The translations under genes were made by a program, and so were the position numbers. Of a stretch of 64,000 nucleotides of DNA, positions 1-7,254 are shown in pieces. How positions within the stretch are numbered: position 1 is the stretch's first letter; every line of letters begins with the position of its first letter. The notes beneath the pieces are model-generated. The model ran no database searches. It worked only from the letters and a program-made list of their open reading frames with translations, and was not told where the DNA came from. The stretch spans positions 62,001 to 126,000 of the forward strand of contig JBCBIY010000006.1 of NCBI GenBank assembly GCA_038523925.1. The letters are read 5' to 3'. The DNA comes from JBCBWG01 sp038523925. GTDB lineage: Bacteria > Pseudomonadota > Alphaproteobacteria > Rhizobiales > Hyphomicrobiaceae.

Positions 1-658
1 GCGCGAGCGTCGCGACCGTGATGATAAAGAGCGCGTTGCGCGTCGCCTGCGCCTGCAAGTCGAAGCCAAGCAGGTCTTTGAAGTCGGTGAGCCCGTTGTT
101 GCCGCCGAAGCCCATCTCGTTGCGGAAGAATGCGAGCAACAGCGCGTAGGTCATCGCCTGGGTGATGATGGAGAGATAGACGCCTGTGACGCGGGAACGG
201 AACGCGAGCCAGCCGAAGACAAACGCAAGGATGCCCGGGACCAACACAACCATCAGGATCGCGAATGGGAACATGTCGAAGCCGTACCAGAACCAGGGAA
301 GCTCCTGCCAATTCAGGAACACCATGAAGTCCGGCAGGATTGGGTCGGCATAGACGCCGCGGGTGCCGATCTGGCGCATGAGGTACATGCCCATCGCGTA
401 GCCGCCGAGCGCGAAGAAGGCTGCGTGGCCGAGCGAGAGGATGCCGCAGTAGCCCCACACGAGATCGAGCGCGACCGCGAGAATTGCGTAGCAGAGGTAC
501 TTGCCGAGCAGCGGGATCACGTAGTCGGGCACGTGGAACGCGGACGTCTCTGGCAGGAACAAGTTCGCCGCCGGAATCAGGATTGCGAGCGCAAGCAAGA
601 TGCCGAGGAAGACACGACTGCCGGTGTCGGAGAGGCTGGCAAGGTGTTTCGTGATCAT
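1..658 (-). CDS. urtC: Urea ABC transporter permease UrtC (3' end outside window)
   Basis: Inner-membrane permease of the urea ABC importer; pairs with UrtB to form the pore. The frame opens with ATG at 658 and stays open to the window edge, so about 219 N-terminal codons are visible and the C-terminus is missing. After a first hydrophobic helix (about residues 15-35) comes the branched-chain-permease signature WGYCGILSLGHAAFFALGGY, and near the visible end GGNNGLTDFKDLLGF, typical of UrtC rather than LivM. The start overlaps the urtB stop in an ATGA, indicating translational coupling and a urtA-urtB-urtC operon that should continue with the ATPase genes urtD and urtE beyond the window. High confidence in family; the urea specificity rests on the UrtA and long UrtB upstream. 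Confidence 0.93.
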   Translation of the reverse strand, partial: MITKHLASLSDTGSRVFLGILLALAILIPAANLFLPETSAFHVPDYVIPLLGKYLCYAILAVALDLVWGYCGILSLGHAAFFALGGYAMGMYLMRQIGTRGVYADPILPDFMVFLNWQELPWFWYGFDMFPFAILMVVLVPGILAFVFGWLAFRSRVTGVYLSIITQAMTYALLLAFFRNEMGFGGNNGLTDFKDLLGFDLQAQATRNALFIITVATLA

Positions 659-2271
659 GCTTCGATCGCCCGGCCCTTGAGGGCGAACAGTCCGCGTGGC
701 CGCTTCTGAATGAACAGGATCAGCAAGACGAGGATCACGATTTTCGCGAGGACCGCGCCGGCCCAGGGCTCGAGAAACTTGTTGACGATGCCGAGCGAGA
801 ACGCCGAGACGAGGGTGCCCCAGAGGTTCCCGACCCCGCCGAAGACGACGACCATGAAGCTGTCGATGATGTAGGATTGGCCGAGGTTTGGCGAGACGTT
901 GTCGATCTGGCTTAGCGCAACGCCTGCGATCCCGGCGACGCCGGACCCAAGCCCAAACGTCATGGCGTCCACGTAGCCGGCGCGAATGCCCATCGATGAC
1001 GCCATCCGCCGATTCTGCGTGACGGCGCGCATCTGCAGGCCGAGCGATGTCCGCTTCAAGATCAGGAGGAGGGCTGCAAAGACGACGAGTGTGAAAACGA
1101 TGATCCAGAGGCGATTGTAAGTGATCGCGAGGCCGTAGAAGTCGAAGCCGCCCGCCATGTAGCTCGGCGCGCTGACGTCGCGGTTGGTTGGGCCGTAGAT
1201 CGTCCGTACAGCCTGCTGGAGGATGAGGCTAACACCCCATGTCGCGAGCAGCGTCTCAAGCGGGCGGCCATAGAGAAAGCGGATGATGCCGCGCTCGATC
1301 GCGACGCCGACGGCGCCGGCAACGAGGAACGCCGCCGGAATGGCAACGGCGAGCGACAGATCAAATGCGCCCGGTGCGTAGGCGCGGAACAGTTCCTGGA
1401 TCGTGAACGTCGTGTAGGCGCCGATCATCACCATCTCGCCGTGCGCCATGTTGATGACGCCCATCACGCCAAACGTAATGGCAAGCCCGATGGCTGCCAG
1501 CAGCAGTACGGAGCCAAGCGACAGGCCGTACCAGACGTTCTGCAGGTGCGAGATCATGCCGAGCCAGTTTTCGATCGCGGCGATGGCGGATGTCGCTGCG
1601 GCCGCGACGTCCGGGTCACTATCGGTCGCCGCCTGGCGCAATGCGTTGATCGCGCCGAGGTCGGACCGCTGCTTCAGGACTTCGATTGCCTTCGTCTTGG
1701 CCGTTGCGGATTGGTCCGCGCTTGCAAGCACGAGCGCGGCTTCGGCCTCGCGCAAGGTCTTCAGGACGCGGCTGTCGGTTTCTTTCTCAATCAGATCGCC
1801 GAAGGCTGGCAGCAGGCTTGTGTTGCGGCTCCGGAAAACGCTCTCGGCCGCCTGCATGCGCAGCAGAGGTGACTTGGCGCGCAATTGCAGCGTGCCGACC
1901 GCGCGCTTGATGACGTTGCGGACGCGGTTGTTGACGCGGACGCTCTTGAAGCCCTCCGGCCTGCCGTCGAGTTTTGCGGCTGTCAGAAAGTCAAAATAGT
2001 CGCGGCCCTTACGGTAGGCGGCCGCGCTGCCATCCGGCCCGAGATAGACGCGGCGGCGCGTCATGGCATTGAGGATGTCGGCTGCCTGATCGGCGCCTGA
2101 CGCTGCGATCACATCGATCGCCTCGATTGTCTTGGAGTAGCTGTTCTCGCTGAGCAGCGGCAGAGCGGCCGCCAAGTCCGGCGTCGTCTGTGCGGAAGCG
2201 CGGTTGATCAACAATAGGAAGGACGCAGCAGCGGCAGCCAACACTAAAAAGAGAATTGAACGTGTTGGCAT
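655..2271 (-). CDS. urtB: Urea ABC transporter permease UrtB
   Basis: Permease subunit of the urea importer, 538 residues. Residues 1-27 form a signal sequence ending ASAQ. Residues 30-235 are a helical, Ala-rich extracytoplasmic region that LivH-type permeases lack but UrtB proteins carry; its function is not established. The membrane part starts near residue 245 with NVWYGLSLGSVLLLAAIGLA and contains VMGVINMAHGEMVMIGAYTT, the conserved segment of LivH/UrtB permeases. It is separated from urtA by 157 bp holding a strong hairpin, and overlaps urtC by 4 bp. Nitrogen control is expected through the sigma-54 promoter before urtA. Confidence 0.95.
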   Translation of the reverse strand: MPTRSILFLVLAAAAASFLLLINRASAQTTPDLAAALPLLSENSYSKTIEAIDVIAASGADQAADILNAMTRRRVYLGPDGSAAAYRKGRDYFDFLTAAKLDGRPEGFKSVRVNNRVRNVIKRAVGTLQLRAKSPLLRMQAAESVFRSRNTSLLPAFGDLIEKETDSRVLKTLREAEAALVLASADQSATAKTKAIEVLKQRSDLGAINALRQAATDSDPDVAAAATSAIAAIENWLGMISHLQNVWYGLSLGSVLLLAAIGLAITFGVMGVINMAHGEMVMIGAYTTFTIQELFRAYAPGAFDLSLAVAIPAAFLVAGAVGVAIERGIIRFLYGRPLETLLATWGVSLILQQAVRTIYGPTNRDVSAPSYMAGGFDFYGLAITYNRLWIIVFTLVVFAALLLILKRTSLGLQMRAVTQNRRMASSMGIRAGYVDAMTFGLGSGVAGIAGVALSQIDNVSPNLGQSYIIDSFMVVVFGGVGNLWGTLVSAFSLGIVNKFLEPWAGAVLAKIVILVLLILFIQKRPRGLFALKGRAIEA

Positions 2272-2335
2272 TGCGTTGCCGGTTCCCCGCGGACTGAGCG
2301 GCTTGCTTCGGTGCCGCTTAACCTTTTGTCGGTAT

Positions 2336-2368
2336 GCCGAGGCGCTGGTGATGGGCCAGCGCCTCGGC
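2336..2368 (-). terminator. Intercistronic hairpin between urtA and urtB
   Basis: A perfect 13-bp inverted repeat (GCCGAGGCGCTGG / CCAGCGCCTCGGC) with a 7-nt loop lies in the 157-bp gap after urtA. No U-run follows on the urtA strand, so it is more likely an mRNA-stabilising or partial attenuation hairpin that lets the binding protein be made in excess over the permeases, a common arrangement in ABC importer operons. Seen directly; the role is inferred. Confidence 0.6.
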
Positions 2369-2428
2369 GGTCATTGTGCTCTGATCAGTCTCGCTCAACT
2401 CTGAGCGGTCGCTTGCAGGCGGCGTCGG

Positions 2429-3721
2429 CTACGCGCCGCCACACTTGCCGGTTTTGCTATTGAAGTTCCCGCACTTCTTGCCCGGCCAATCTGAAATCAG
2501 GTCCTTTGAACCCGGCAGGTGGTCGGACCACGCATCGCCAGGGACGAGGCCGTCTGTCTTCCAGACCGTCTCGAACTGACCGTCTTCGAGGATCTCGCCG
2601 ACGAGGACCGGCTTCGTGATGTGGTGGTTTGCCAGCATCTTGGATGTGCCCCCGGTCAGGTTTGGCACCTCGGTGCCCGGAAGCGCCGCGATCACCTTGT
2701 CTGGGTCGGTGCTGCCGGCCTTCTCGACCGCCTTCACCCACATGTTGAAGCCGATGTAGTGCGCTTCCATCGGATCGTTGGTCACGCGCTTCGGGTTCTT
2801 CGTGAACTCTTTCCACTTCTTGATGAAGGCCGCGTTTTCCGGCGCTTCGACCGACTGGAAGTAGTTCCAGGCTGCAAGGTGGCCGACGAGGTTCGACGTA
2901 TCGATACCGGCGAGTTCCTCTTCGCCGACGGAAAATGCGACGACCGGGATGTCAGTGGCTGACACGCCCTGGTTTGCAAGTTCCTTGTAGAACGGCACGT
3001 TCGCGTCGCCGTTAATCGTCGAGACGACGGCAGTCTTCTTGCCGGCCGAGCCGAACTTCTTGATGTCGGCGACGATCGTCTGCCAGTCCGAGTGGCCGAA
3101 CGGCGTGTAGTTGATGAGGATGTCCTCTTCTTTCACGCCTTTGGCTTTGAGGTAGGCCTCGAGGATCTTGTTGGTCGTGCGCGGGTAGACGTAGTCCGTG
3201 CCGGCGAGAACCCAACGCTTCACCGAGCCGCCGTCTTCGCTCATGAGGTAGTCGACTGCCGGGATCGCCTGCTGGTTTGGTGCAGCACCCGTATAGAAGA
3301 CGTTCCGTTCGGATTCCTCACCCTCGTACTGCACGGGGTAAAAGAGGACCGAGTTCAGCTCCTTGAAGACCGGCAGAACCGATTTCCGGGAAACTGAAGT
3401 CCAGCAGCCAAAAACGGCTGAGACCTTGTTCTGTGAAATCAGCTCGCGCGCTTTCTCAGCAAACAGCGGCCAATTCGACGCCGGGTCGACGACGACCGGC
3501 TCAAGCTTCTTGCCGAGCAATCCGCCTTTTTTGTTCTGCTCTTCGATGAGCATCAGCATGACGTCTTTAAGCGTCGTCTCACTGATGGCCATGGTGCCGG
3601 AGAGTGAGTGCAGGATGCCGACCTTGATTGTGTCCTGCGCCGCAGCCGGCGTGATGCCGGTTAGCGCAACGCTGGACGCAAAGGCCAAGGAGCCAAGCAG
3701 GCTCCGCCGTGTAAACTTCAT
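2429..3721 (-). CDS. urtA: Urea ABC transporter substrate-binding protein UrtA
   Basis: Periplasmic urea receptor of 430 residues. I start it at the ATG at 3721, preceded by GGAG 6 nt upstream, rather than at an in-frame ATG 108 nt further out, which would lie upstream of the predicted promoter. The N-terminus TRRSLLGSLAFASSVALTG..AAAQ is a twin-arginine-type signal cleaved near residue 28. The mature protein begins DTIKVGILHSLSGTMAISET, typical of the UrtA/AmiC branch of type 1 periplasmic binding proteins, and contains the family segments FGCWTSVSRKSVLPVFKE and LFYPVQYEGEE. It is first in the urtABC operon. The sigma-54 promoter at 3765-3780 suggests activation under nitrogen limitation, presumably by NtrC. 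Confidence 0.95.
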   Translation of the reverse strand: MKFTRRSLLGSLAFASSVALTGITPAAAQDTIKVGILHSLSGTMAISETTLKDVMLMLIEEQNKKGGLLGKKLEPVVVDPASNWPLFAEKARELISQNKVSAVFGCWTSVSRKSVLPVFKELNSVLFYPVQYEGEESERNVFYTGAAPNQQAIPAVDYLMSEDGGSVKRWVLAGTDYVYPRTTNKILEAYLKAKGVKEEDILINYTPFGHSDWQTIVADIKKFGSAGKKTAVVSTINGDANVPFYKELANQGVSATDIPVVAFSVGEEELAGIDTSNLVGHLAAWNYFQSVEAPENAAFIKKWKEFTKNPKRVTNDPMEAHYIGFNMWVKAVEKAGSTDPDKVIAALPGTEVPNLTGGTSKMLANHHITKPVLVGEILEDGQFETVWKTDGLVPGDAWSDHLPGSKDLISDWPGKKCGNFNSKTGKCGGA

Positions 3722-3737
3722 TGGGGTCTCCAAAGAC

Positions 3738-3753
3738 AGAGGTTGTTTGCACC
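3738..3753. repeat. 16-bp direct repeat, copy 1 (urtA 5' leader)
   Basis: AGAGGTTGTTTGCACC on the plus strand, identical to 4017-4032. In the urtA transcript (minus strand) this reads GGUGCAAACAACCUCU, starting at or within a nucleotide or two of the predicted transcription start and ending 7 nt before the Shine-Dalgarno GGAG. An RNA made from the other copy on the plus strand would pair with it over all 16 nt. Confidence 0.85.
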
Positions 3754-3764
3754 GGAGACCGCAT

Positions 3765-3780
3765 GGCAATCGACGTGCCA
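3765..3780 (-). promoter_or_regulatory. Sigma-54 (RpoN) -24/-12 promoter of urtA
   Basis: Read on the minus strand the site is TGGCACGTCGATTGCC. It matches the RpoN consensus TGGCACG-N4-TTGC in every defined position, including GG and GC separated by exactly 10 nt. Counting 12 nt from the GC places the start of transcription near 3754, giving a leader of about 33 nt to the urtA ATG at 3721. The position fixes the start codon choice and fits nitrogen-regulated urea uptake. I could not identify a clear NtrC-binding palindrome upstream. Confidence 0.85.
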
Positions 3781-4016
3781 AATCTTTACGGCTCATTAAG
3801 CAACGACTTAAAGCATTGAAATTGTGCATTTAATTGGAGGACCGACAGCCCGGAGCGCTTTGGCCGTGCGCATTTTTTCAGCGCTCAATTCGCCTAAGTC
3901 TGCGCCTGTGTGCCTGAACAGTGGGCAGAAATTATCGTTGCGCGGAGTTTCATCATGCGTCTGCGCGTGACGATGATGCCGGGTTTGCCTATGGGAGGCG
4001 GGCAGCTTCGGCTGTG

Positions 4017-4032
4017 AGAGGTTGTTTGCACC
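4017..4032. repeat. 16-bp direct repeat, copy 2 (inside candidate small RNA)
   Basis: AGAGGTTGTTTGCACC, identical to 3738-3753. It spans the 5' arm and loop of hairpin H4 in the candidate small RNA. The alternative reading is a duplicated protein-binding site, since each copy contains the half-site TGCACC. Confidence 0.85.
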
Positions 4033-4046
4033 AACTGCAGCCTCGG

Positions 4047-4070
4047 CCCCGCGCGCGAGCGCGGGGTTTT
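4047..4070 (+). terminator. Rho-independent terminator of the candidate small RNA
   Basis: CCCCGCGC (4047-4054), tetraloop GCGA, GCGCGGGG (4059-4066), then TTTT. This is a perfect 8-bp GC stem with a T-run only on the plus strand. Both protein genes flanking the gap lie on the minus strand, so the terminator implies an unannotated plus-strand transcript. Confidence 0.7.
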
Positions 4071-4108
4071 GCGTTTGAGCTGTGCCTGAGCCGTCGCGCG
4101 GCGTTGCT

Positions 4109-6373
4109 TCAGGCCGTCAGCGCGGCGTCGGATGTCGCAAGCGCATTTAGAAGCGACATGAGCCGGTCCCAGTCGACGGGCTTTGCCATGTGCTGGTTCA
4201 TGCCGGCGGCGAGGCACGCGGCCTTGTCGTCGGATGAGGCATTCGCAGTGATCCCGACAATCGGGACGTCGCGGCCGTTAGGCAGCTTGCGAATAAGGCG
4301 CGTCGCTTCAAGGCCGTCCATGTTGGGCATGTTCATGTCCATCAGGATCACGTCGTAGTGGGTCGTGTCGACTTTCGCGACCGCTTCCGCACCATCGTTG
4401 GCGACATCGGCCTCGTAGCCGCTCGTGCGCAAGACCGCCATCGCAACGCGCTGGTTCGGGATATCGTCTTCCGCGAGCAGGATCTTCAAGCCGCCGCTCG
4501 CCACGCTTGCATTTGCGTCCACCGCACGGACGTCGCTTGCAGCCGGCACCGTCGTTGCCGCGATGGACATCAGGCCTTCCGCTGTGAGCGGACGCGGCAG
4601 CACGCCATACCGCGCCGCGTGCGGCAAGCGCGGGTTGCCGTCGGCCGGCATAAGTTCCCAAGCCTTGATGTTTTGAGCGGCCTCGGAGTGCAGCAGGTCG
4701 GCGACAGCTTCAATCGAAGCATCGTCCTTGAGATTGTCGACAATGATGTGCGTGATCGGCCGTGTCGCGATGGCGGTGCGCGCCTCGTCAATGGTCGAGA
4801 CGGCATCCGTCGTCGCCGAAAGCGCACACATTACAGTGTTGGTCGCGCTCGCAATCGCAGCGTTCGGCGTGATGACAAGCACGTGCTTGTCTCGCATCAG
4901 AGCCGTCCGCTTGTGGATGACGGCGAAGGTTGACGGGTCGACGGGCCCAGCCGGGAACGCAAAGCGGAACGTGCTGCCTTTCCCGTCCACCGATCGGCAG
5001 TCGATCTCGCCGCCCATCAGGCCAACGAGCTCCCGGCAAAGCGCGAGGCCGAGGCCGGTTCCGCCGTAGCGGCGCGTTGTTGAATCGTCGGCCTGGACGA
5101 ACTTCTGGAAGAGCTGCTCGCGCTTGCCTTCCGGAATGCCGATGCCGGTGTCGACCACATCGCAGTAGATCAGCCACTCGCTGTTGTGTTCGGTCGCGTT
5201 GACGGCGATTGAAACCGAACCCGCAGACGTGAACTTGATGGCGTTGCTGATGAGGTTCGAGATGATCTGCTTGAAGCGCAGCGGATCGCCGACGACCGTG
5301 CCCGGCACAAGCGGATTGACCGCTGAGACGATTTCGAGCCCTTTCTGGGTCGCACTCGGCGCCATGAGCTGCACGACTTCATCGACGATCTTTGGAAGGT
5401 CAAACGGAATGCGCTCAAGCGTGACGTGGCCGGCTTCGATCTTTGAGAGATCGAGAATGTCGTTGATGACGCCAAGCAGGTGCGAGCCGGAATCGGAAAT
5501 CGTCTGCACGTAGCCACGCTGCGACTCGTCGACGACCGTTTTCTCAAGCACCTGCACCATGCCGAGGATGCCGTTGAGCGGCGTGCGCAACTCGTGGCTC
5601 ATCGTTGCAAGGAAGGTTGATTTGGCGTGGTTCGCCGCTTCCGCGTCATCGACGGCTTTGCGCAGAAGTCCCTCGGCGCGCACGCGGCGCGTGATGTCGT
5701 GGAACGCTACGATGTGGCCGCCGCCGGGCACCTGGTTAATGTTGACCTCGAAGGTCTCGCCGCGATTGGACTGGAACTCCTCAGCCATCGATGCGGAGAC
5801 CTGAATGCGGTCAAGCTGCTGCTCGAGCGCTTGCGCGATGTTGCCGGTAAACGGCTCCGGCAGATCAAGCGCGCGCAGGGCCTGCTTGTTCCAGACGAAC
5901 GGCGCGCCGGTCTCATCCAGTGCCACCATGCCGGTGACGGCGTTGTTCAACACTGAGTTGAGCAGCGTCCAGCGTTTGGCATGCTGGCGGGCGTAGCGGA
6001 TTGAGCGGTCAAGCAGCTCCTCGGTGAGGCTGTCCTTGACGAGGTAGTCGGCGGCGCCTGCTTCTTGCGCCGCCCGGTCGATCTCGTTGTTGCGCAAGCC
6101 CGTCAGCAGGATCATCGGGCACTCAGGATACAGCGGCCCCACCTGCGAGATGAACTGCAGACCGGTGCGCGCGCCGATCTGGTAGTCGACAAGCGCGACG
6201 TCGAAGTCCTGGAAGTGAAGCTGTTCGCGGGCGCTCTCATAGTTCCCGCACCAGGCGACGGCATAGTTCGTGCCGTCGACGGCCTTCAGGACGTCTTCGG
6301 TCAGCGAATAATCCTCCGGATCGTCTTCGACGACCAGGACGTGGATTTCGTCTGGATTGGGCTTTAATCGCAT
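4109..6373 (-). CDS. Hybrid sensor histidine kinase with N- and C-terminal receiver domains
   Basis: A soluble multidomain kinase of 754 residues with no membrane segment. The order is: receiver 1 (about 10-126, acceptor Asp63 in LVDYQIG); a PAS-like domain (about 135-230); HisKA with phospho-acceptor His260 in MSHELRTPLNG; HATPase_c with N-box NLISNAIKF (373-381), VDTGIGIP (408-414) and GGTGLGLA; a degenerate receiver-like region (about 495-610) lacking a clear acceptor site; and a C-terminal receiver (about 628-745, acceptor Asp679 in LMDMNMPNMDG). It lies 37 bp downstream of a single-domain response regulator on the same strand, so the two probably form one phosphorelay unit. The input signal cannot be read from sequence. 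Confidence 0.9.
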   Translation of the reverse strand: MRLKPNPDEIHVLVVEDDPEDYSLTEDVLKAVDGTNYAVAWCGNYESAREQLHFQDFDVALVDYQIGARTGLQFISQVGPLYPECPMILLTGLRNNEIDRAAQEAGAADYLVKDSLTEELLDRSIRYARQHAKRWTLLNSVLNNAVTGMVALDETGAPFVWNKQALRALDLPEPFTGNIAQALEQQLDRIQVSASMAEEFQSNRGETFEVNINQVPGGGHIVAFHDITRRVRAEGLLRKAVDDAEAANHAKSTFLATMSHELRTPLNGILGMVQVLEKTVVDESQRGYVQTISDSGSHLLGVINDILDLSKIEAGHVTLERIPFDLPKIVDEVVQLMAPSATQKGLEIVSAVNPLVPGTVVGDPLRFKQIISNLISNAIKFTSAGSVSIAVNATEHNSEWLIYCDVVDTGIGIPEGKREQLFQKFVQADDSTTRRYGGTGLGLALCRELVGLMGGEIDCRSVDGKGSTFRFAFPAGPVDPSTFAVIHKRTALMRDKHVLVITPNAAIASATNTVMCALSATTDAVSTIDEARTAIATRPITHIIVDNLKDDASIEAVADLLHSEAAQNIKAWELMPADGNPRLPHAARYGVLPRPLTAEGLMSIAATTVPAASDVRAVDANASVASGGLKILLAEDDIPNQRVAMAVLRTSGYEADVANDGAEAVAKVDTTHYDVILMDMNMPNMDGLEATRLIRKLPNGRDVPIVGITANASSDDKAACLAAGMNQHMAKPVDWDRLMSLLNALATSDAALTA

Positions 6374-6410
6374 TTTGGTACCGCGTCGCGCGCGTGCCTC
6401 CCCGTTGGCC

Positions 6411-6842
6411 TCAGACCTGCTCGAGCGGAAGCTCGACGATCTCGATCCAATACGTGTTCAGCGCTTGCACGACGGCGAGCAGGCCATCGAACGTGACGGG
6501 CTTGGCGATGAACGAGCTGACGCCGAGATCGTAAGTGCGGATGATGTCCTCTTCCGCCTTCGACGTGGTCAGCACGACGACCGGGATGCGCTTCAGGCGC
6601 GGGTCGGCCTTCAGGTGCGAAAGCGCGGTGCGGCCATCCATGCGCGGCATGTTGAGGTCGAGCAGGATCAGGCCCGGCAGGACATCCTGGTCGCGATGGC
6701 TCCACTTGCCTTCCGCGCGGAGGAAGTCGAGGAGGTCCTGGCCATCTTCGACAAACTCGCGCGGGTTGCCCAGGCGGCTTTCTTCAAACGCATCCTCAAT
6801 AAGCATGCGATCGTCGGCATCATCATCCGCGATCAAAATCAT
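6411..6842 (-). CDS. Single-domain response regulator (Rcp1/CheY-like)
   Basis: A stand-alone receiver of 143 residues. The ATG at 6842 (MILIADDDADD) is preceded by AGGA 9 nt upstream; the frame extends further but without similarity to receivers. Acidic residues near positions 6-8, acceptor Asp62 in LLDLNMPRMDG, a conserved Thr in VVLTTSK and Lys in FIAKPV give a complete active site. The insertion FLRAEGKWSHRDQDVLPGLI between beta-2 and beta-3 is typical of the Rcp1-like group that partners phytochrome-type and hybrid kinases. No output domain, so it probably acts in a phosphorelay with the kinase gene downstream. It starts 109 bp after the carrier-protein gene on the same strand, so read-through from that operon is possible. 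Confidence 0.9.
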   Translation of the reverse strand: MILIADDDADDRMLIEDAFEESRLGNPREFVEDGQDLLDFLRAEGKWSHRDQDVLPGLILLDLNMPRMDGRTALSHLKADPRLKRIPVVVLTTSKAEEDIIRTYDLGVSSFIAKPVTFDGLLAVVQALNTYWIEIVELPLEQV

Positions 6843-6951
6843 GACTGAAGTTCCTTTAGGCATGTGTCCGTTCCCCGAAGTCCTGTTGTGGCTTGCGGCG
6901 CCCCGTTTCACCGCTGGCCCGGATCCCTCAAATGGTGCCCTTGCGAGCAGA

Positions 6952-7209
6952 CTAGGCCGTCTTTTGAAGCTGGCCTGCAGAGTCAATTTCGACGCCCTTT
7001 GCGACCAGCAGCGTGCGGATGTCACCGAGCTGACGGAGGCTTGCGATTTCCGGCATCGTGAAACGCACGTTGAATGCGCTTTCGACGGCGAAGATCACTT
7101 CGATGTGGCGCAGCGAGTCCCAGTTGGGCGTGTTGCTGGCGTTCGATTCTTCGTCGAGCTTGGCGGCGTCAACGTCCAGAATCTTGCCGATGATTTGGTA
7201 GAGTCTCAT
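6952..7209 (-). CDS. Acyl/aminoacyl carrier protein (DltC-like role)
   Basis: A small acidic carrier protein of 85 residues. Ser32 in NWDSLRHIEVIF is the expected 4'-phosphopantetheine attachment site. It is not the fatty-acid ACP, whose DSL context is usually GADSLDTVE. The gene follows the amino acid:[carrier protein] ligase by 45 bp in the same direction; in Bradyrhizobium and Agrobacterium such neighbouring carriers are the ligase's cognate acceptors. With the MBOAT and SGNH genes upstream it fills the position of DltC: it would carry an activated amino acid, probably glycine or alanine, as a thioester to the membrane acyltransferase. Confidence 0.9.
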   Translation of the reverse strand: MRLYQIIGKILDVDAAKLDEESNASNTPNWDSLRHIEVIFAVESAFNVRFTMPEIASLRQLGDIRTLLVAKGVEIDSAGQLQKTA

Positions 7210-7254
7210 GGGTGGTGCTTCCCTCTGTTTTCAGTCCCTGAAGTGTTTCGCCGC

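Larger units (their letters stand above)
3951..4070 (+). ncRNA. Candidate structured small RNA next to urtA
   Basis: No protein is evident in this stretch, but on the plus strand it folds into a series of hairpins. H1 is 3951-3961 with 3969-3978 (CATCATGCGTC / GACGATGATG, 10 bp with one bulge). H2 is GCCT-ATGGG-AGGC at 3987-3999. H3 is CAGC-TTCG-GCTG at 4003-4014, a UUCG tetraloop. H4 is GTTG/CAAC at 4021-4035 with loop TTTGCAC. A Rho-independent terminator follows at 4047-4070. The H4 region contains the 16-nt sequence complementary to the predicted urtA leader. The 5' end is unknown, no convincing promoter was found, and I do not recognise a known RNA family. Confidence 0.5.
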
